A program made the position numbers and the translations under genes. Below are positions 25,676-36,118 of a stretch of 64,000 nucleotides of DNA, piece by piece. The notes beneath the pieces are model-generated. The model worked only from the letters and a program-made list of their open reading frames with translations, ran no database searches and was not told the DNA's origin. Position 1 is the stretch's first letter; each line of letters begins with the position of its first letter. This stretch comes from Rhynchospora pubera (Eukaryota; Streptophyta; Magnoliopsida; Poales; Cyperaceae). The DNA lies in contig CM051462.1 of assembly GCA_028095005.1 (NCBI GenBank), forward strand, positions 126,470,752 through 126,534,751, read 5' to 3'.

Positions 25676-26902
25676 ATGTTTTATTCTTTTCAGGACCGTG
25701 AACATGAAAGAGAGGACAATTGGAGGCGACGCTTGTATCACCAACTCGATGTTGTCAACAACCACATAAGGAAAGCATGCGATGAAGGATGGAGAGAAGA
25801 TCCAAAGGATGCATGTGTTCAACGAGTATATCATCAACTCGATGTTTTCAACAACACCATAAGAAAAGCATGCGGAGGAGGATGGAGTGAGCACCAAGAC
25901 CCATATGCCCAATACATGGACCATACACCACGCACCATGGAGAAATCTTTCTCTTCTATGGATCGTATCAAGCATCAACTCAATGTGGTGAACAACACCA
26001 TAAGGAAAGTATGTGGGGAAGGACATCTTGATGCAAAATCCGTACATGATGCATACAACTCTGGTTTGACAAATAACTCTTGTTTTTCTTGGTATAATTC
26101 ATGTTCAATGTCTCAAGATGAATCTAGATTGAATTTCATGGATAAAACTTATAATTCTCAATTACTTTCGCAAATGTCAAACGATGAACTAATGTATAAA
26201 GATTTTATTGAAAACCAAAGAAAACTAAATGAGGAACTTCTTGAAAAATTGAATTCTCTGTCATCTAATTTCAAAGCTATTGCCACACAACATGAAAAGA
26301 TATTTGAGACCAAAATTGTTCAAGAACTTTGTTCCTCATATAGATCACAAGATGAACAAAATGATACAATGACATTGCAAAATAATGAGGAATTAGAAAG
26401 TTTTAGTTCTTTGAAAGAAATTGTGATTTGTTATGAGTCCGACAGTGATGATGACACACAATTTGAAATAAATGAACAACAAGAGAAAATTGAAGAACCA
26501 AAGGTTGTAGCACCTCCACCCATTATTCTTCCAATTTTCATTCCACTTAGATTAACTTATATTGACAAATCTAATGAGTTGGAATTGAAAGATCCTCCAA
26601 TTAGTTCAATTATTGATGAAACTGAGAAGAAGAAAGATGGTGGTAGACCTCTCCAAGTCGAGGCATCCGACATGACAAATGAAAAGATCACCAAAGTCGA
26701 CTTGAGCTCTCAACTTGAAAAATGCTTGAAGAATCATGATGTGATGGAAGGCAACAAATCAAAAATCAAGTATCACATCGCAATCGAGCGGAGGAAGATG
26801 ACATCCAAACAAGAAAGCACCAAGCATATTTCAAGGATCTTTCTCAAGTACTTTTGGGTGAATTATGATGCGCTAAATGGACGTAAAGTGAAGATAAGAT
26901 GA
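25676..26902 (+). CDS. Uncharacterised 408-residue ORF of the non-autonomous Tat-like element, with three internal repeats
   Basis: The first ATG of the frame is at 25676; an open frame without ATG extends slightly upstream. No gag, zinc-knuckle, protease or polymerase motif is visible. Residues about 15-125 hold three imperfect 30-40-residue repeats built on YHQLDVVNNHIRKACDEGW, YHQLDVFNNTIRKACGGGW and KHQLNVVNNTIRKVCGEGH. The middle (FIENQRKLNEELLEKLNSL) looks coiled-coil, followed by an acidic patch (YESDSDDDTQFE) and a proline stretch (APPPIILPIFIP). The C-terminus is basic. Similar short gag-derived or unknown ORFs occur in large non-autonomous plant LTR elements. The frame is intact for 409 codons in AT-rich DNA, which suggests it was translated recently; function unknown. 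Confidence 0.6.
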   Translation: MFYSFQDREHEREDNWRRRLYHQLDVVNNHIRKACDEGWREDPKDACVQRVYHQLDVFNNTIRKACGGGWSEHQDPYAQYMDHTPRTMEKSFSSMDRIKHQLNVVNNTIRKVCGEGHLDAKSVHDAYNSGLTNNSCFSWYNSCSMSQDESRLNFMDKTYNSQLLSQMSNDELMYKDFIENQRKLNEELLEKLNSLSSNFKAIATQHEKIFETKIVQELCSSYRSQDEQNDTMTLQNNEELESFSSLKEIVICYESDSDDDTQFEINEQQEKIEEPKVVAPPPIILPIFIPLRLTYIDKSNELELKDPPISSIIDETEKKKDGGRPLQVEASDMTNEKITKVDLSSQLEKCLKNHDVMEGNKSKIKYHIAIERRKMTSKQESTKHISRIFLKYFWVNYDALNGRKVKIR

Positions 26903-28690
26903 ACATGAGAGGTGGTCAGGCTCGTGACCTAAAACAAGCGCTTCTTGGGAGGCAACCCAAGTCCTCAAATTTTTATTCAATTATTTAGTTAAATTTTCTA
27001 TAAAAAAAAAACTCATGGTTGGTTTGAATTTTATTGTTGGAAATGCAGGTTTTGATTGATTGTGGATGTCCTACTTGTGACTCGCGCTAGAGCACCACGG
27101 TTCGGAGAACAAAAAAAGTTCACGACCCACGCACGACCTCATGTGAGTTGCATGCCACAAGAAAACAAGCCACGATGTTCGCACGCTCCAACACAGTTTT
27201 TACAAGCTCCAGCGAAGGTTTTGCACGCCTCACCGTCTCTCGATTGGACGTCTCGCCGCCGCATTTGGAAATTCCAGCGTCAAAATTCAAATTTTCTCCA
27301 CAACAAACTTGAAGGACCTCTATGTGGACATGCTGAAAAAATTTCGTGACGATTCGAGCGACAGAGATCAAAATTCATTGATTTAAAGTGAAAATTTCGG
27401 TCCAAAATTTGTGGATTTTGGTCCGAAATTTGTGATGGACAGCACAATTTTTCCGTAATCATGAATTGGTACGCTTCCATTTTTACTCTTTTTACTTAAT
27501 CTGTGAATGTTTAGCACTGGGACAGTGCTTTGTTCAGTTTGGAGGGGGGATAAAGAGTAAAAATTGCAAAATATGCAACATTTTGGTCCGAAATTTTTTA
27601 ATTTTGGTTCAAAATTTTTGCTATTTGTACTGTTTTGCTCCATTTTGAATGCTGAAAAATCAGAAAACTAATTTTGGATGCATGCTTGATCTCTGTCTTG
27701 GTTATATTGGTGAAATTACTCACTGTTTCACATTGTTCGAATTTTAAAAGCATTTTTGAAAATTTTTCTCAAGGATTTTTGATGTTTAAAAATCTTTAAA
27801 TTGATTTGTGCACCAATAGACCGAGTTGAAAATTAGTTTGAGAAAAAAGAACACGAATTTGGATGCTTGAAAATTGTCAAAATGGTCTAAGTCAATTCTC
27901 ACAAATTTTTGTCGAGTGAACGATTTTGTGTTTTGCAAACTTTTGTTTAAAAAGAAATTTTATGAACTTTGAAAATTATAAGATGAATCTGGATGTGTGT
28001 TTGAATGCTTGAATCACCAACGAGCAAAATTCTAAATTGACAAAAATCTAAATAGTTGTGAAAACGAGGATGCATCGAGACCTTTTTCCACCAACTCAAC
28101 CACAAATATTGGAGGCTTAAGGAACTTAACATATAAAAAGAAAAAAAATGTTCAAGTCCGTAGTGGTCTGTAGCGAAAAATGCGTAAAAACCGGACCGAC
28201 CTCCCTGGTGCGATATGTGCCAGTAGCATTTTCAAGGTCAATGACTTGCATTAAATCCTCTAGGGTGCAAAGCCCCACGACTCGACTTGCACAATTTAAA
28301 TTGGTGAAAATAAAATTGCTTTGAGAAGGATTCATTATAAAATTTTCGACTTTGATAAAATCCTTTTACAAATTTTTTTGAGACATGAAAAAAAAACGGA
28401 CAAATGAAATTGAGTTTGCAATTGTTTTGACAAAGAGAAGCTAGGGTTCTTGATTTGAAAAATGAAATTCATTAGGACTAAGAGATGCACAAATTCAATC
28501 CAAAAGAGAACTAAACCCTTATCCTTGAATTCAATTTTTGAGCTTGCTTTAATTTGTTGTGTGAAACTTTTGAGTAAACTGAATGATCAATTTTTCATGG
28601 CATTATTTGGTTTGAGATAATTTGATTGTAAGTCTAAGTATGGTCAATTCCTTTGAACTTAGGATATTGTTTGAGGACAAACAAAAGTTA
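26903..28690 (+). other. Non-coding interior of the Tat-like element
   Basis: Contains the conserved plant retrotransposon block GCGCTTCTTGGGAGGCAACC (about 26939-26958) just after the ORF, and two dyad pairs (27401/27422 and 27587/27608). The rest is AT-rich without ORFs that look real. Confidence 0.7.
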
Positions 28691-28705
28691 AAGTTTGGGG
28701 GGATT

Positions 28706-30333
28706 TGATATCTCTTATTTATATATATATATTGACCATACTTGGCACCAAAATACTACCCAAACCAATGATATTCACTGCACTTTTGCATTATGTTTTG
28801 TAAGATTGGACACTGCCGTGGAATTTGACTTGTTTTGTAGGAACATGGTGGATTGGACACAATAATTGCATAAAAGGGATAATTTTTTGGAATCAAATGA
28901 CTAAATGGAATGCATAGCACTGTAGAGCTCATCCTAAGCTTTCCAACGATCTTTGAATCACCTCAATCGGAGTCCGGATGAAGAAATTATGGTCAAAATA
29001 TTATCGGTGCGCAGTGCTGGAAAATAATTTCGGTCCGAAATTATTTATTTCGGTCCGAAATTGCGTGAAAAAGTCAGTTTTGGCAAGTTTTGGAGATGGA
29101 AATTTTATTTTATGGTATGATCTCGTGAACCCTTGCCCTAACCTGCCTCCCAAGCCTCCTCCCTGGCCATATATGCACGAAATTACAGAGAGGAAAGTAT
29201 GCCACCTTCCATACAATAATTTCCACCTTTTCCACCACCGTTCTCACGCCGAAAGGCGTGGGATTCCACCTCTCGCAGCGGAGCACGTCCATGGCAGTAA
29301 CTTTGGAGCGATTCTGGACGCGACAGCGGTAGAACCGATCCAACCACGACTTCGGACGATCGATATCTTGAGTTAGAAGCGATATTTGGTTTATTCGTTC
29401 CTTTTCTCTTGATATTTTGATTTGATGGAGTTTGTATCTTATTTTTCTCGCATGTTAGGATAATTAATGATGTCTTAGTAGTAGTTAGTAGATTAGTTTA
29501 GTATTTTGTGATGACTTGATTGCTTTACATTATGATATGTGATATGTTTTGTTGAGAATTATATCTTGCTTGGTTAATTTAATTGTTTGTTTGACTGTTT
29601 ACCTATTGATGAACTGCAACACCATTAGGACATTAAACTAGAACAAATAATTAGTTATTTAAGCACTTGAGGTAAGCCAATCGCTCGAAAGAGGAGGTTA
29701 GTTCGCGACCGAAAGATGTAACTTTTACTGATCCGACAGGACTTTAAATACCTCTAGAAATCCAACTAAACATACTTAAATAGCTAAATCAGAACGAAAG
29801 TATAGGTTTAGTTGTTTATGTGGTAAAAACCGAGTTCCAAGTCAAGTCAGAACCGAAATCGCGACAGCTGAGGTTAGGACTTAGGTCTGGTCGTCCAGTA
29901 GCCTTCACATAACATTGTGTAAAGATATCAAGTTGAAACAAGATGTCTAAAGTAAGTTTTGGACAGAAACTGTATGGATTTCGCTCCGAAATCCATACAT
30001 TTCGGTCCGAAATATGCCTCTGTCTCGGTGAAAATTGTAGACAAAGGTGCTTTGGAGCTAAACTAATTGAACACAAATTCCTAGGACATTATTTGTATTT
30101 ATTTTTAGTCCAGAAAATACCAAAAATAATTTATTTAATTGCACTTTAAATAATTGTCTTTTAAAATCATAAAACTCCAAAAATTAATTGTCTAGCTTTC
30201 GTGAGGAAGTAAAGCCTAGTAATCAGTTATACCGTCCCTTGGATTCGACCCTAAAGCTTAACTAAAACGACTAGTGAGGTTAGCTCTAGGTTATAAATTT
30301 ATTTGATATCCTAGGTATAAAATACCTTCATCA
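28706..30333 (+). repeat. 3' LTR of the Tat-like element
   Basis: Begins right after the polypurine tract (28694-28703) with TGATATCTC and ends CCTTCATCA. It carries dyad pairs at 29034/29054 and 29985/30006. In the last pair the left dyad extends to a 13-bp stem (TGTATGGATTTCG with its complement). Confidence 0.9.
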
Positions 30334-30534
30334 CCCCCCAAATGTTTGAATGTCTCGATTATTTGTGGAGCTAACCACAAATATAGCTGTCTTTATATAT
30401 TTACAAAGAGAAAAAAAATAATGATGAAAAATTGCTTTATATATTGAAAATATCTTAGTTTTCTTTAATGTTCAACTTTTACTTGGATTCGGCCCAAGTC
30501 AACAACATCGAAATCATTGAACTAACAGGAATGA

Positions 30535-30816
30535 TAACTGTCATCTACAGTTTTTTCATCCCTGCCATCGCTAAATATAAAGTGAACATATACAGCAAAC
30601 AAGATGAATATATAGACTATCTAAGTGAACACTTACAAACAAATAAGTATTGTCATCATTCGTTCAGAATTTTACATGCATATTCAACTTATTTTTATTG
30701 AACTTATTTGTTTGTATGTGTTCACTTAGATCGTCTATATGTTCACTTTGTTTGTTATATATGTTCACTTTATATTTAACGATGGCAGGAATGGTAAAAC
30801 TGCAGATGATAGTAAT
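30535..30816. mobile_element. Fold-back MITE with TGAACATATA/TATGTTCAC arms
   Basis: Left arm AACTGTCATCTACAGTTTTT...GCCATCGCTAAATATAAAGT, right arm TTATATTTAACGATGGCAGG...CTGCAGATGATAGT. The pairing is so long that plus- and minus-strand ORFs here encode almost the same peptide (IPAIxKYKVNIYxKQ); that is a symmetry artefact, not a gene. Confidence 0.75.
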
Positions 30817-31751
30817 CAATTTCCTTAAACTAACGGCATTATATGTATAAAATACTTTCAAATGCACTCAAGTTTTACCGATACATATATGTCTTAGCGC
30901 ATTTCCAGTTATTAAACTTAAAAAAAAATATTATACTTTTTTAGCTTAAAATTTAGCTATTGAATATTATATGTTAACAAACTTGGAAAGTGGAGTAAAG
31001 AAAGTAAAGTAAGCCTTTAACACCACTAATATTCTGAATTAGAGTATAATAAGATGAAGTAAGAGGATCAGGTACTTTATTTACTTCATCAATTTTACTT
31101 TACCTTGATAGGTGAAGTAAATTTGCTCACTAATTCTGAACTATTATTATCTCTTTAATTGTGTATGATTCATTAATATTTAAACTAAGATAATTTAATT
31201 TTATTACTAATTTTGAAATAAACAGAATAAACTTGCAACATAGCAACAAGACTAGTATAAAGAATATATATAACTTTTCAGTATCAAATACAACTCAGTG
31301 CAAAATTTAATAGCTTCAATTCCTAAATAACAATATCACAATGATTTTTTACGATTTTACAAAGCGAGGTGTACTAGGCGAGCTTAAAAGAAAAAAAAAA
31401 ATCAAATAGGAATACAGCGGGCTAGAATTTCAATTTTCAAATAGGCGAGTTTTGGCCAACAAAAAAGTACAAAAACCACGGATGAGTAAAGAAGAACGCT
31501 TTTTAAGATGCAAAAAATGGAAGTGGAAAATACGAATCATACATGATTCATTTGCTTCAGCATTTTCTGCGTTACATATTGTAGACTGAAAAAATAGTTA
31601 AAAGTCTCTGGACTTATTTATGAGTTCTATCACATAACTAATGAAACCATTATGCTCGTCAAAAGAATATTTTCGAATTACCAAAAGTTGAAAATATTGT
31701 TTCAGTTCTGTTGTTGTTCCTACATCATAAGTCCATCACTCCATCGGGTCC

Positions 31752-31900
31752 GTATCCTCTACCAACTTTTTGACGTTGGTAGAGTGCCAACGTTTGATCG
31801 GAGCCGTTAGATCTAATCTCGACGGTTAAAATTTTTCGGGCCTATCAATCTGGTTACATGCACGGGACTCCCTTTTAAGGTTGGTAGAGGATGTGATTCC
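31752..31900. mobile_element. MITE, GTATCCTCTACCAA family, copy 1
   Basis: Ends CGTATCCTCTACCAAC and GTTGGTAGAGGATGTGATTC are inverted repeats. The core (GAGCCGTTAGATCTAATCTC, then GACGGTTAAAATTTTTCGGG) is the same as in the copy at 57599. Confidence 0.75.
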
Positions 31901-32296
31901 CACTCCATCTTGACGTTTCCTCGTTTTGTTTATTGGGCTCTTTTTCATGATTAGTTTAGGAAATTTAGCCCACAAATTTGTGCTAGTTAACAAGGCCTAA
32001 ATTTTTAGGCCGAAAGTATTGAAATGTCAAAATGGCAATGCAAATTTCTATAGTTCAGGAATCTGCTCCAGAGAACCGCCAGAAATAACTAACACAGACT
32101 TTGTGATGAATAAATAGCGTTTTAAGTTTTAACTTTTAATTTTTTCATGCAAAAGAAATAATATCCAATCGAATTTTATCAAGTACCATAACACATTAGA
32201 TCTAATACACATGAAAGCATCACAAAGGTTGTATACAAATGCATATACAAACATCTTATCTCCTCAAACACTTCCCCGAACAAAGATGGCCAAAAG

Positions 32297-35200
32297 TCAT
32301 ATACCAGCTAAACATTCGGTTGGCGGGACTGGATAACGGGACTTGTCGGAGCAATAATCATACACTATATGATTCATACGGACCCACCGATACAGCCGAG
32401 CTTGTACTGGGCCCAATTGTTGGTACGAAGGCGTGTCCCACCAGTTACTAGCAGTTGTGCTACAATGACTTTGCCACTCTGAGGTTGAACAAGCCTCTAT
32501 GTCAATATCTTTGTAGTAGGCATAGAAAGGAGCCCTGGACCAATCGATTTTCTCCAAGCCGCCACGTGTTGCCCAGTCATCAGCATTCCAAATTGTGGAG
32601 TAAATTCCCATTGGTTGAGCGTTGGGGTAAGGGACCCCCTTTGCCTCGTTGTTTTTATAAACCCGAATCGGGACAGCATCGACAAAAAACCTACAGAGAG
32701 GATGTGAAAGTGAAGGCCTTTTTATTAGAATTTATAGTTTAATGAAATTTCTCTTTTCCTTGTACAAAGCTGTCAATTTATCTTGCTATGCAAATTGCAA
32801 AGCATCATGCATTATAACAAATAACCTTCCATTCAGAAATTAGATTAGCATAGTGTTTTCTAGTGCAATAATTGATGCAAAGAATCGGGAAAAGGAGCCA
32901 CCTTTCAAGTTTTAAAGTACAATGAAAGGAAAGGGAAAGAGGAACTGAGATGAGGTTATTTTTCTTCCCTACTTTATTTTTGTCAGAACGCTCATGCAGC
33001 ATGGGCCCTAACTAAAGCATGCAAGTCTAGTTGCAGTAAGCCAGTAAATGACTAGCCTTAAATAAAGGCACACACCATTGGTGCAATAGTCGATGGATTG
33101 AGTTATAATGGGGTTTGATGTGTATATTGTACTACGCTTTAAATGGACCATTAAGAGGTAATAATAATGTGAGCTATTGAACAGAAATCTGTTCTTTTCA
33201 AGGAAAGTATCATTTAGAAAAGTTCATCTGTACATTTTACTCTTTTTATGCAAAGAAAAATACAACGTTTTTAATTAACTTCAGAGATCATCATGTGTTA
33301 GTTATAAAGGGAAATACCGGAAAAATACAGTGTTTTTATTTACAAAGTACCAGGCAATTTCAGAAACAGTTATACCAGGAAATACCAGATTTCCAAATTT
33401 TAGTAATTTCAATAAAGCTAGGGACACACCATCATGTGTTAGTTATAACTTAATTAGCCTTATCGATTAAACGAACAATAAAAATTAGGAAATATTAGTA
33501 AATAATCAATTGTACAATCATGTTTATGATTGTGAAGATGTTGGAAACGTATATCGTTAGACATGTCATTTTGATTAGACTTTGTACTATTGGCCTGTTT
33601 TGTTATTTATATATAACAATAACCACAACAGTCAAATTTACACTAGTAACGCTACTGTTGGTATAGTATAGGAATGATGATAGTGACCCCAGTTAAAGTG
33701 CAATAGACACATATTTGGCATATGTATATCTATTATTAATTATTGAGATGTATGATTTGACTCCTGTCGGTATTTGCCATTTCTTCTCGGTTGCATTTAA
33801 TCTTTAGCATCCTTTTCTTTTTCTGTTCTTAACTTCTTATGACTTCATTTGGTTGTATCCTCTCCCTTCGTACAGAGTACAGACAACACAATTTCAAATC
33901 TGTACTATTGTTCGATATTGAACTTTGGTTGGTATTACTTATGTGGTTCACGGTTACACATTACAAATTTTTATTAGATTAACACAATTCTGACAGTGTT
34001 TCTACATCCAAGAAATGGTGATTATATATGCACAAAGAAATGTCACAAAGTTAATTCGTTCCCCTAAATATTCTTTGTTTTAGCATGGTTAATTATTCCA
34101 TTATTTCACAAATCCAGACAGAAAGAGTGAAAGAGAGAAAATTGCATATATGCATGAAGTAGACTTACACAATGTGATGGTGATTCCAAAGGATAGAATA
34201 AGTGTGGAAATCAGAGGAGGGGTCAAACCAGAGATTGACTCTTTGTTCCCTGTCGCCTTTGCCATGAGAGTATACATTTGTTTGTACCGTATATGGATGG
34301 CCTGACCTGTTTCCCAGGAACTCAAAATCCAGCTCGTCTCTTACTTTATCTGTTTCTGAACTCAACTGCATGACAAATAATCAAATATACAGGTGCAATA
34401 TACACATGTTGTAAGAGTAGAAGTACCTAAAATTGGCCCATCTTTATTTAAAAAGTTAGAAGTTTAAAATATTTATAAAAGTTTGTCCATAGATAATAAA
34501 AGGTCCAATATATAGAGCTAAATTCAGAGTTGTAATATTTGTAAAATTGCCAAGCCTGTACATATGTTGCGCTTTGTATGTTGTGGGGATAATACAAAAA
34601 TCATTTATAACATGGAAATGATCTTTGTTTTTATCACGTGCGTTCTGTAGTTTTTCATTTATATTAGTCAGTCATGCAGCTTTTTGAGAAAAAAATATTC
34701 GAAAAAATCTGTAAAGCTAATCCTTCATTTCCTCTTTTTACTCGGAATCTTGTCTTTACACAACTATATTTTTCTTGCAATATCCATTCGTCATATACGA
34801 CATATATACCTTCAGAGAAAAACAAGATCTCTGTTCTCCAACAATAGAATATACTATAGCTACGAAATTATTCTGGTGACGTCATGACTCCTCATCAACC
34901 CTCTTGTAATTTGTAAATATGTAAATACTTGACAGGTCTTGTGAGTCAGTAAAAAGTAAAAACTATATTGGGATAGATTATTTTACATTTTATTTTACTT
35001 AGTAAATTATTTTATTCAAAAAGATGTCCCGTTGTCTAGTGTTTTACTTTTCCACAATCATAGATTCTCTGAGTTTTCAATAAACTTCAAATTTGATTTT
35101 CTATGGTTCTTTTAAGTAGTTAAAGTAAAAGCATTGTGCACAAGGAAAAAAAAATGCCTTCATTTTATTTGAAACCTTTTACCAGGGCAATGCAAGATTT

Positions 35201-36005
35201 TCTATTTCATTACGGGCAATGCAAGATTTTCTATTTCATTACGGGCAATGCAAGATTTTCGTGTGCTGGGCAATGCAAGATTTTCTATTTCATTACGTGC
35301 TCAAAAAAATGCCTTCTCTATTATTACGGGCACCTTTTACCTTGCAATGTTTCGTCTGTATTCAAAAGTATAATAAGATATTTAACCCAAAACACTTCAT
35401 TTAAGAGAGCAACTGATCATTTGAGAAAGGAAAATGCATACGTAAAATGCAGTGACAGTGCCAGCAGAGTCTCCGGCAATGAGCTTGATTTTCATGCTTA
35501 CTCGCCCAAACATAAATTTGTTTTTGGAAGCAAAACCACAACCTGTATATTTTTTATGAACTTTATATCAGGGCAATGCAAGATTTTCTATTTCATTAAA
35601 AAGTTCGATTTTCATGAGTTTGATTTTAACAAATATTTGGATGTTATATAGAGAATTTTGTCCAGCACTGGATAATGAATCATAGTTTTTAAAAAAATCA
35701 TTCTATCATAGCTAGTGATTTACCTTACATTGCTTGCCAAAATTTTAAAAAAGTGTGTAAAATATTATAAGATAACTCATGTTTTGGAAACAGTGAAGCA
35801 AAACAAGCAGAAATGAGGAACCTGAGAATTGGTCAAGTAAGAGTTGTAAAGAGGTGCCATTGTTAAGCTCTGTGATGTGGGACCCAGCCCAAGTGACTCG
35901 GAAATCTCTTCCAAAGTTTGCTGGCTTTGCCATTGCAAAGGAAAGCATATTACAGAGGTAAAGCAGGGAGAGAGTGAAGAAGAGAGGCAGTCTACTAGTG
36001 GCCAT
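32297..36005 (-). CDS. XTH: Xyloglucan endotransglucosylase/hydrolase, XTH6/7-like, 4 exons
   Basis: A GH16 enzyme that cuts and rejoins xyloglucan in the cell wall. Exons in transcript order: 36005-35822, 35542-35442, 34365-34169, 32690-32297; 876 nt, 291 residues, all phases agree. A signal peptide is visible (LPLFFTLSLLYLCNMLSFAMA), then ANFGRDFRVTW and DQFSGCGFASKNKF. The catalytic motif is DELDFEFLG, holding both the nucleophile and the acid/base glutamate, followed by the usual N-glycosylation site NRS. Next come QPMGIYSTIWNADDWATRGG and the Cys-containing XTH C-terminus (VYDYCSDKSRYPVPPTEC). Length and intron positions are typical. The DELDF variant and GCGFASK place it with the XTH6/7 group. 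No defects seen. A hAT element lies 114 bp upstream of the ATG, and a 29-bp repeat flanks exon 2 on both sides. Confidence 0.95.
35185..35296. repeat. 29-bp minisatellite in XTH intron 2
   Basis: Four head-to-tail copies starting GGGCAATGCAAGATTTTC at 35185, 35214, 35243 (only 18 bases kept, then GTGTGCT) and 35268. They lie in the intron between exons 2 and 3. Confidence 0.92.
35571..35598. repeat. Detached copy of the 29-bp repeat in XTH intron 1
   Basis: 28 bases, from GGGCAATGCAAG to TTTCATTA, identical to the intron-2 units, on the other side of the 101-bp exon 2. Confidence 0.92.
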
Positions 36006-36118
36006 TTTCACTTGATTGGTTTTTTCTGGTTTTTTAAGAGGGAGGGAGAGAGAGTGGAATGAGAAATTTTGGAAAGTTGGGTTGCTTAAATGGATCAGGG
36101 GATTTGAATGTGCATGGC
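36006..36118 (-). promoter_or_regulatory. XTH 5' leader left between its ATG and the hAT element
   Basis: On the minus strand the sequence before the ATG is pyrimidine-rich (CACTCTCTCTCCCTCCCTC, then AAAACCAGAAAAAACC), consistent with a 5' UTR. I found no TATA box in the 113 bp, so the core promoter lies further upstream, beyond or inside the hAT element. Confidence 0.5.

Larger units (their letters stand above)
23913..30333 (+). mobile_element. Non-autonomous Ty3/gypsy (Tat/Athila-type) LTR retrotransposon
   Basis: A 6421-bp element bounded by TG...CA LTRs of 1639 and 1628 bp and by the duplication CCCCC (23908-23912 and 30334-30338; the 3' side has six C). The primer-binding site TGGCGCCGTTGCCGGGGA follows the 5' LTR and a TTTGGGGGGATT polypurine tract precedes the 3' LTR. 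The 3.15-kb interior has one ORF of unknown function and no gag, protease, reverse transcriptase or integrase, so mobilisation would need proteins from an autonomous relative. The primer site and the GCGCTTCTTGGGAGGCAACC block after the ORF are typical of plant Tat/Athila-type elements. Confidence 0.92.
30339..32296. other. Intergenic region between the Tat-like element and the XTH 3' end
   Basis: AT-rich, no gene seen. Holds a fold-back MITE (30535-30816) and a GTATCCTCTACCAA MITE (31752-31900). The part next to 32296 should include the XTH 3' UTR on the minus strand. Confidence 0.55.

Noticed and set aside
25643..26047. Minus-strand ORF of 134 codons opposite the Tat-like ORF
   Set aside because: It mirrors the threefold repeat of the plus-strand ORF and has no features of its own.
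30468..30867. Overlapping plus and minus ORFs with similar peptides
   Set aside because: The similarity is the result of the fold-back MITE's inverted arms.
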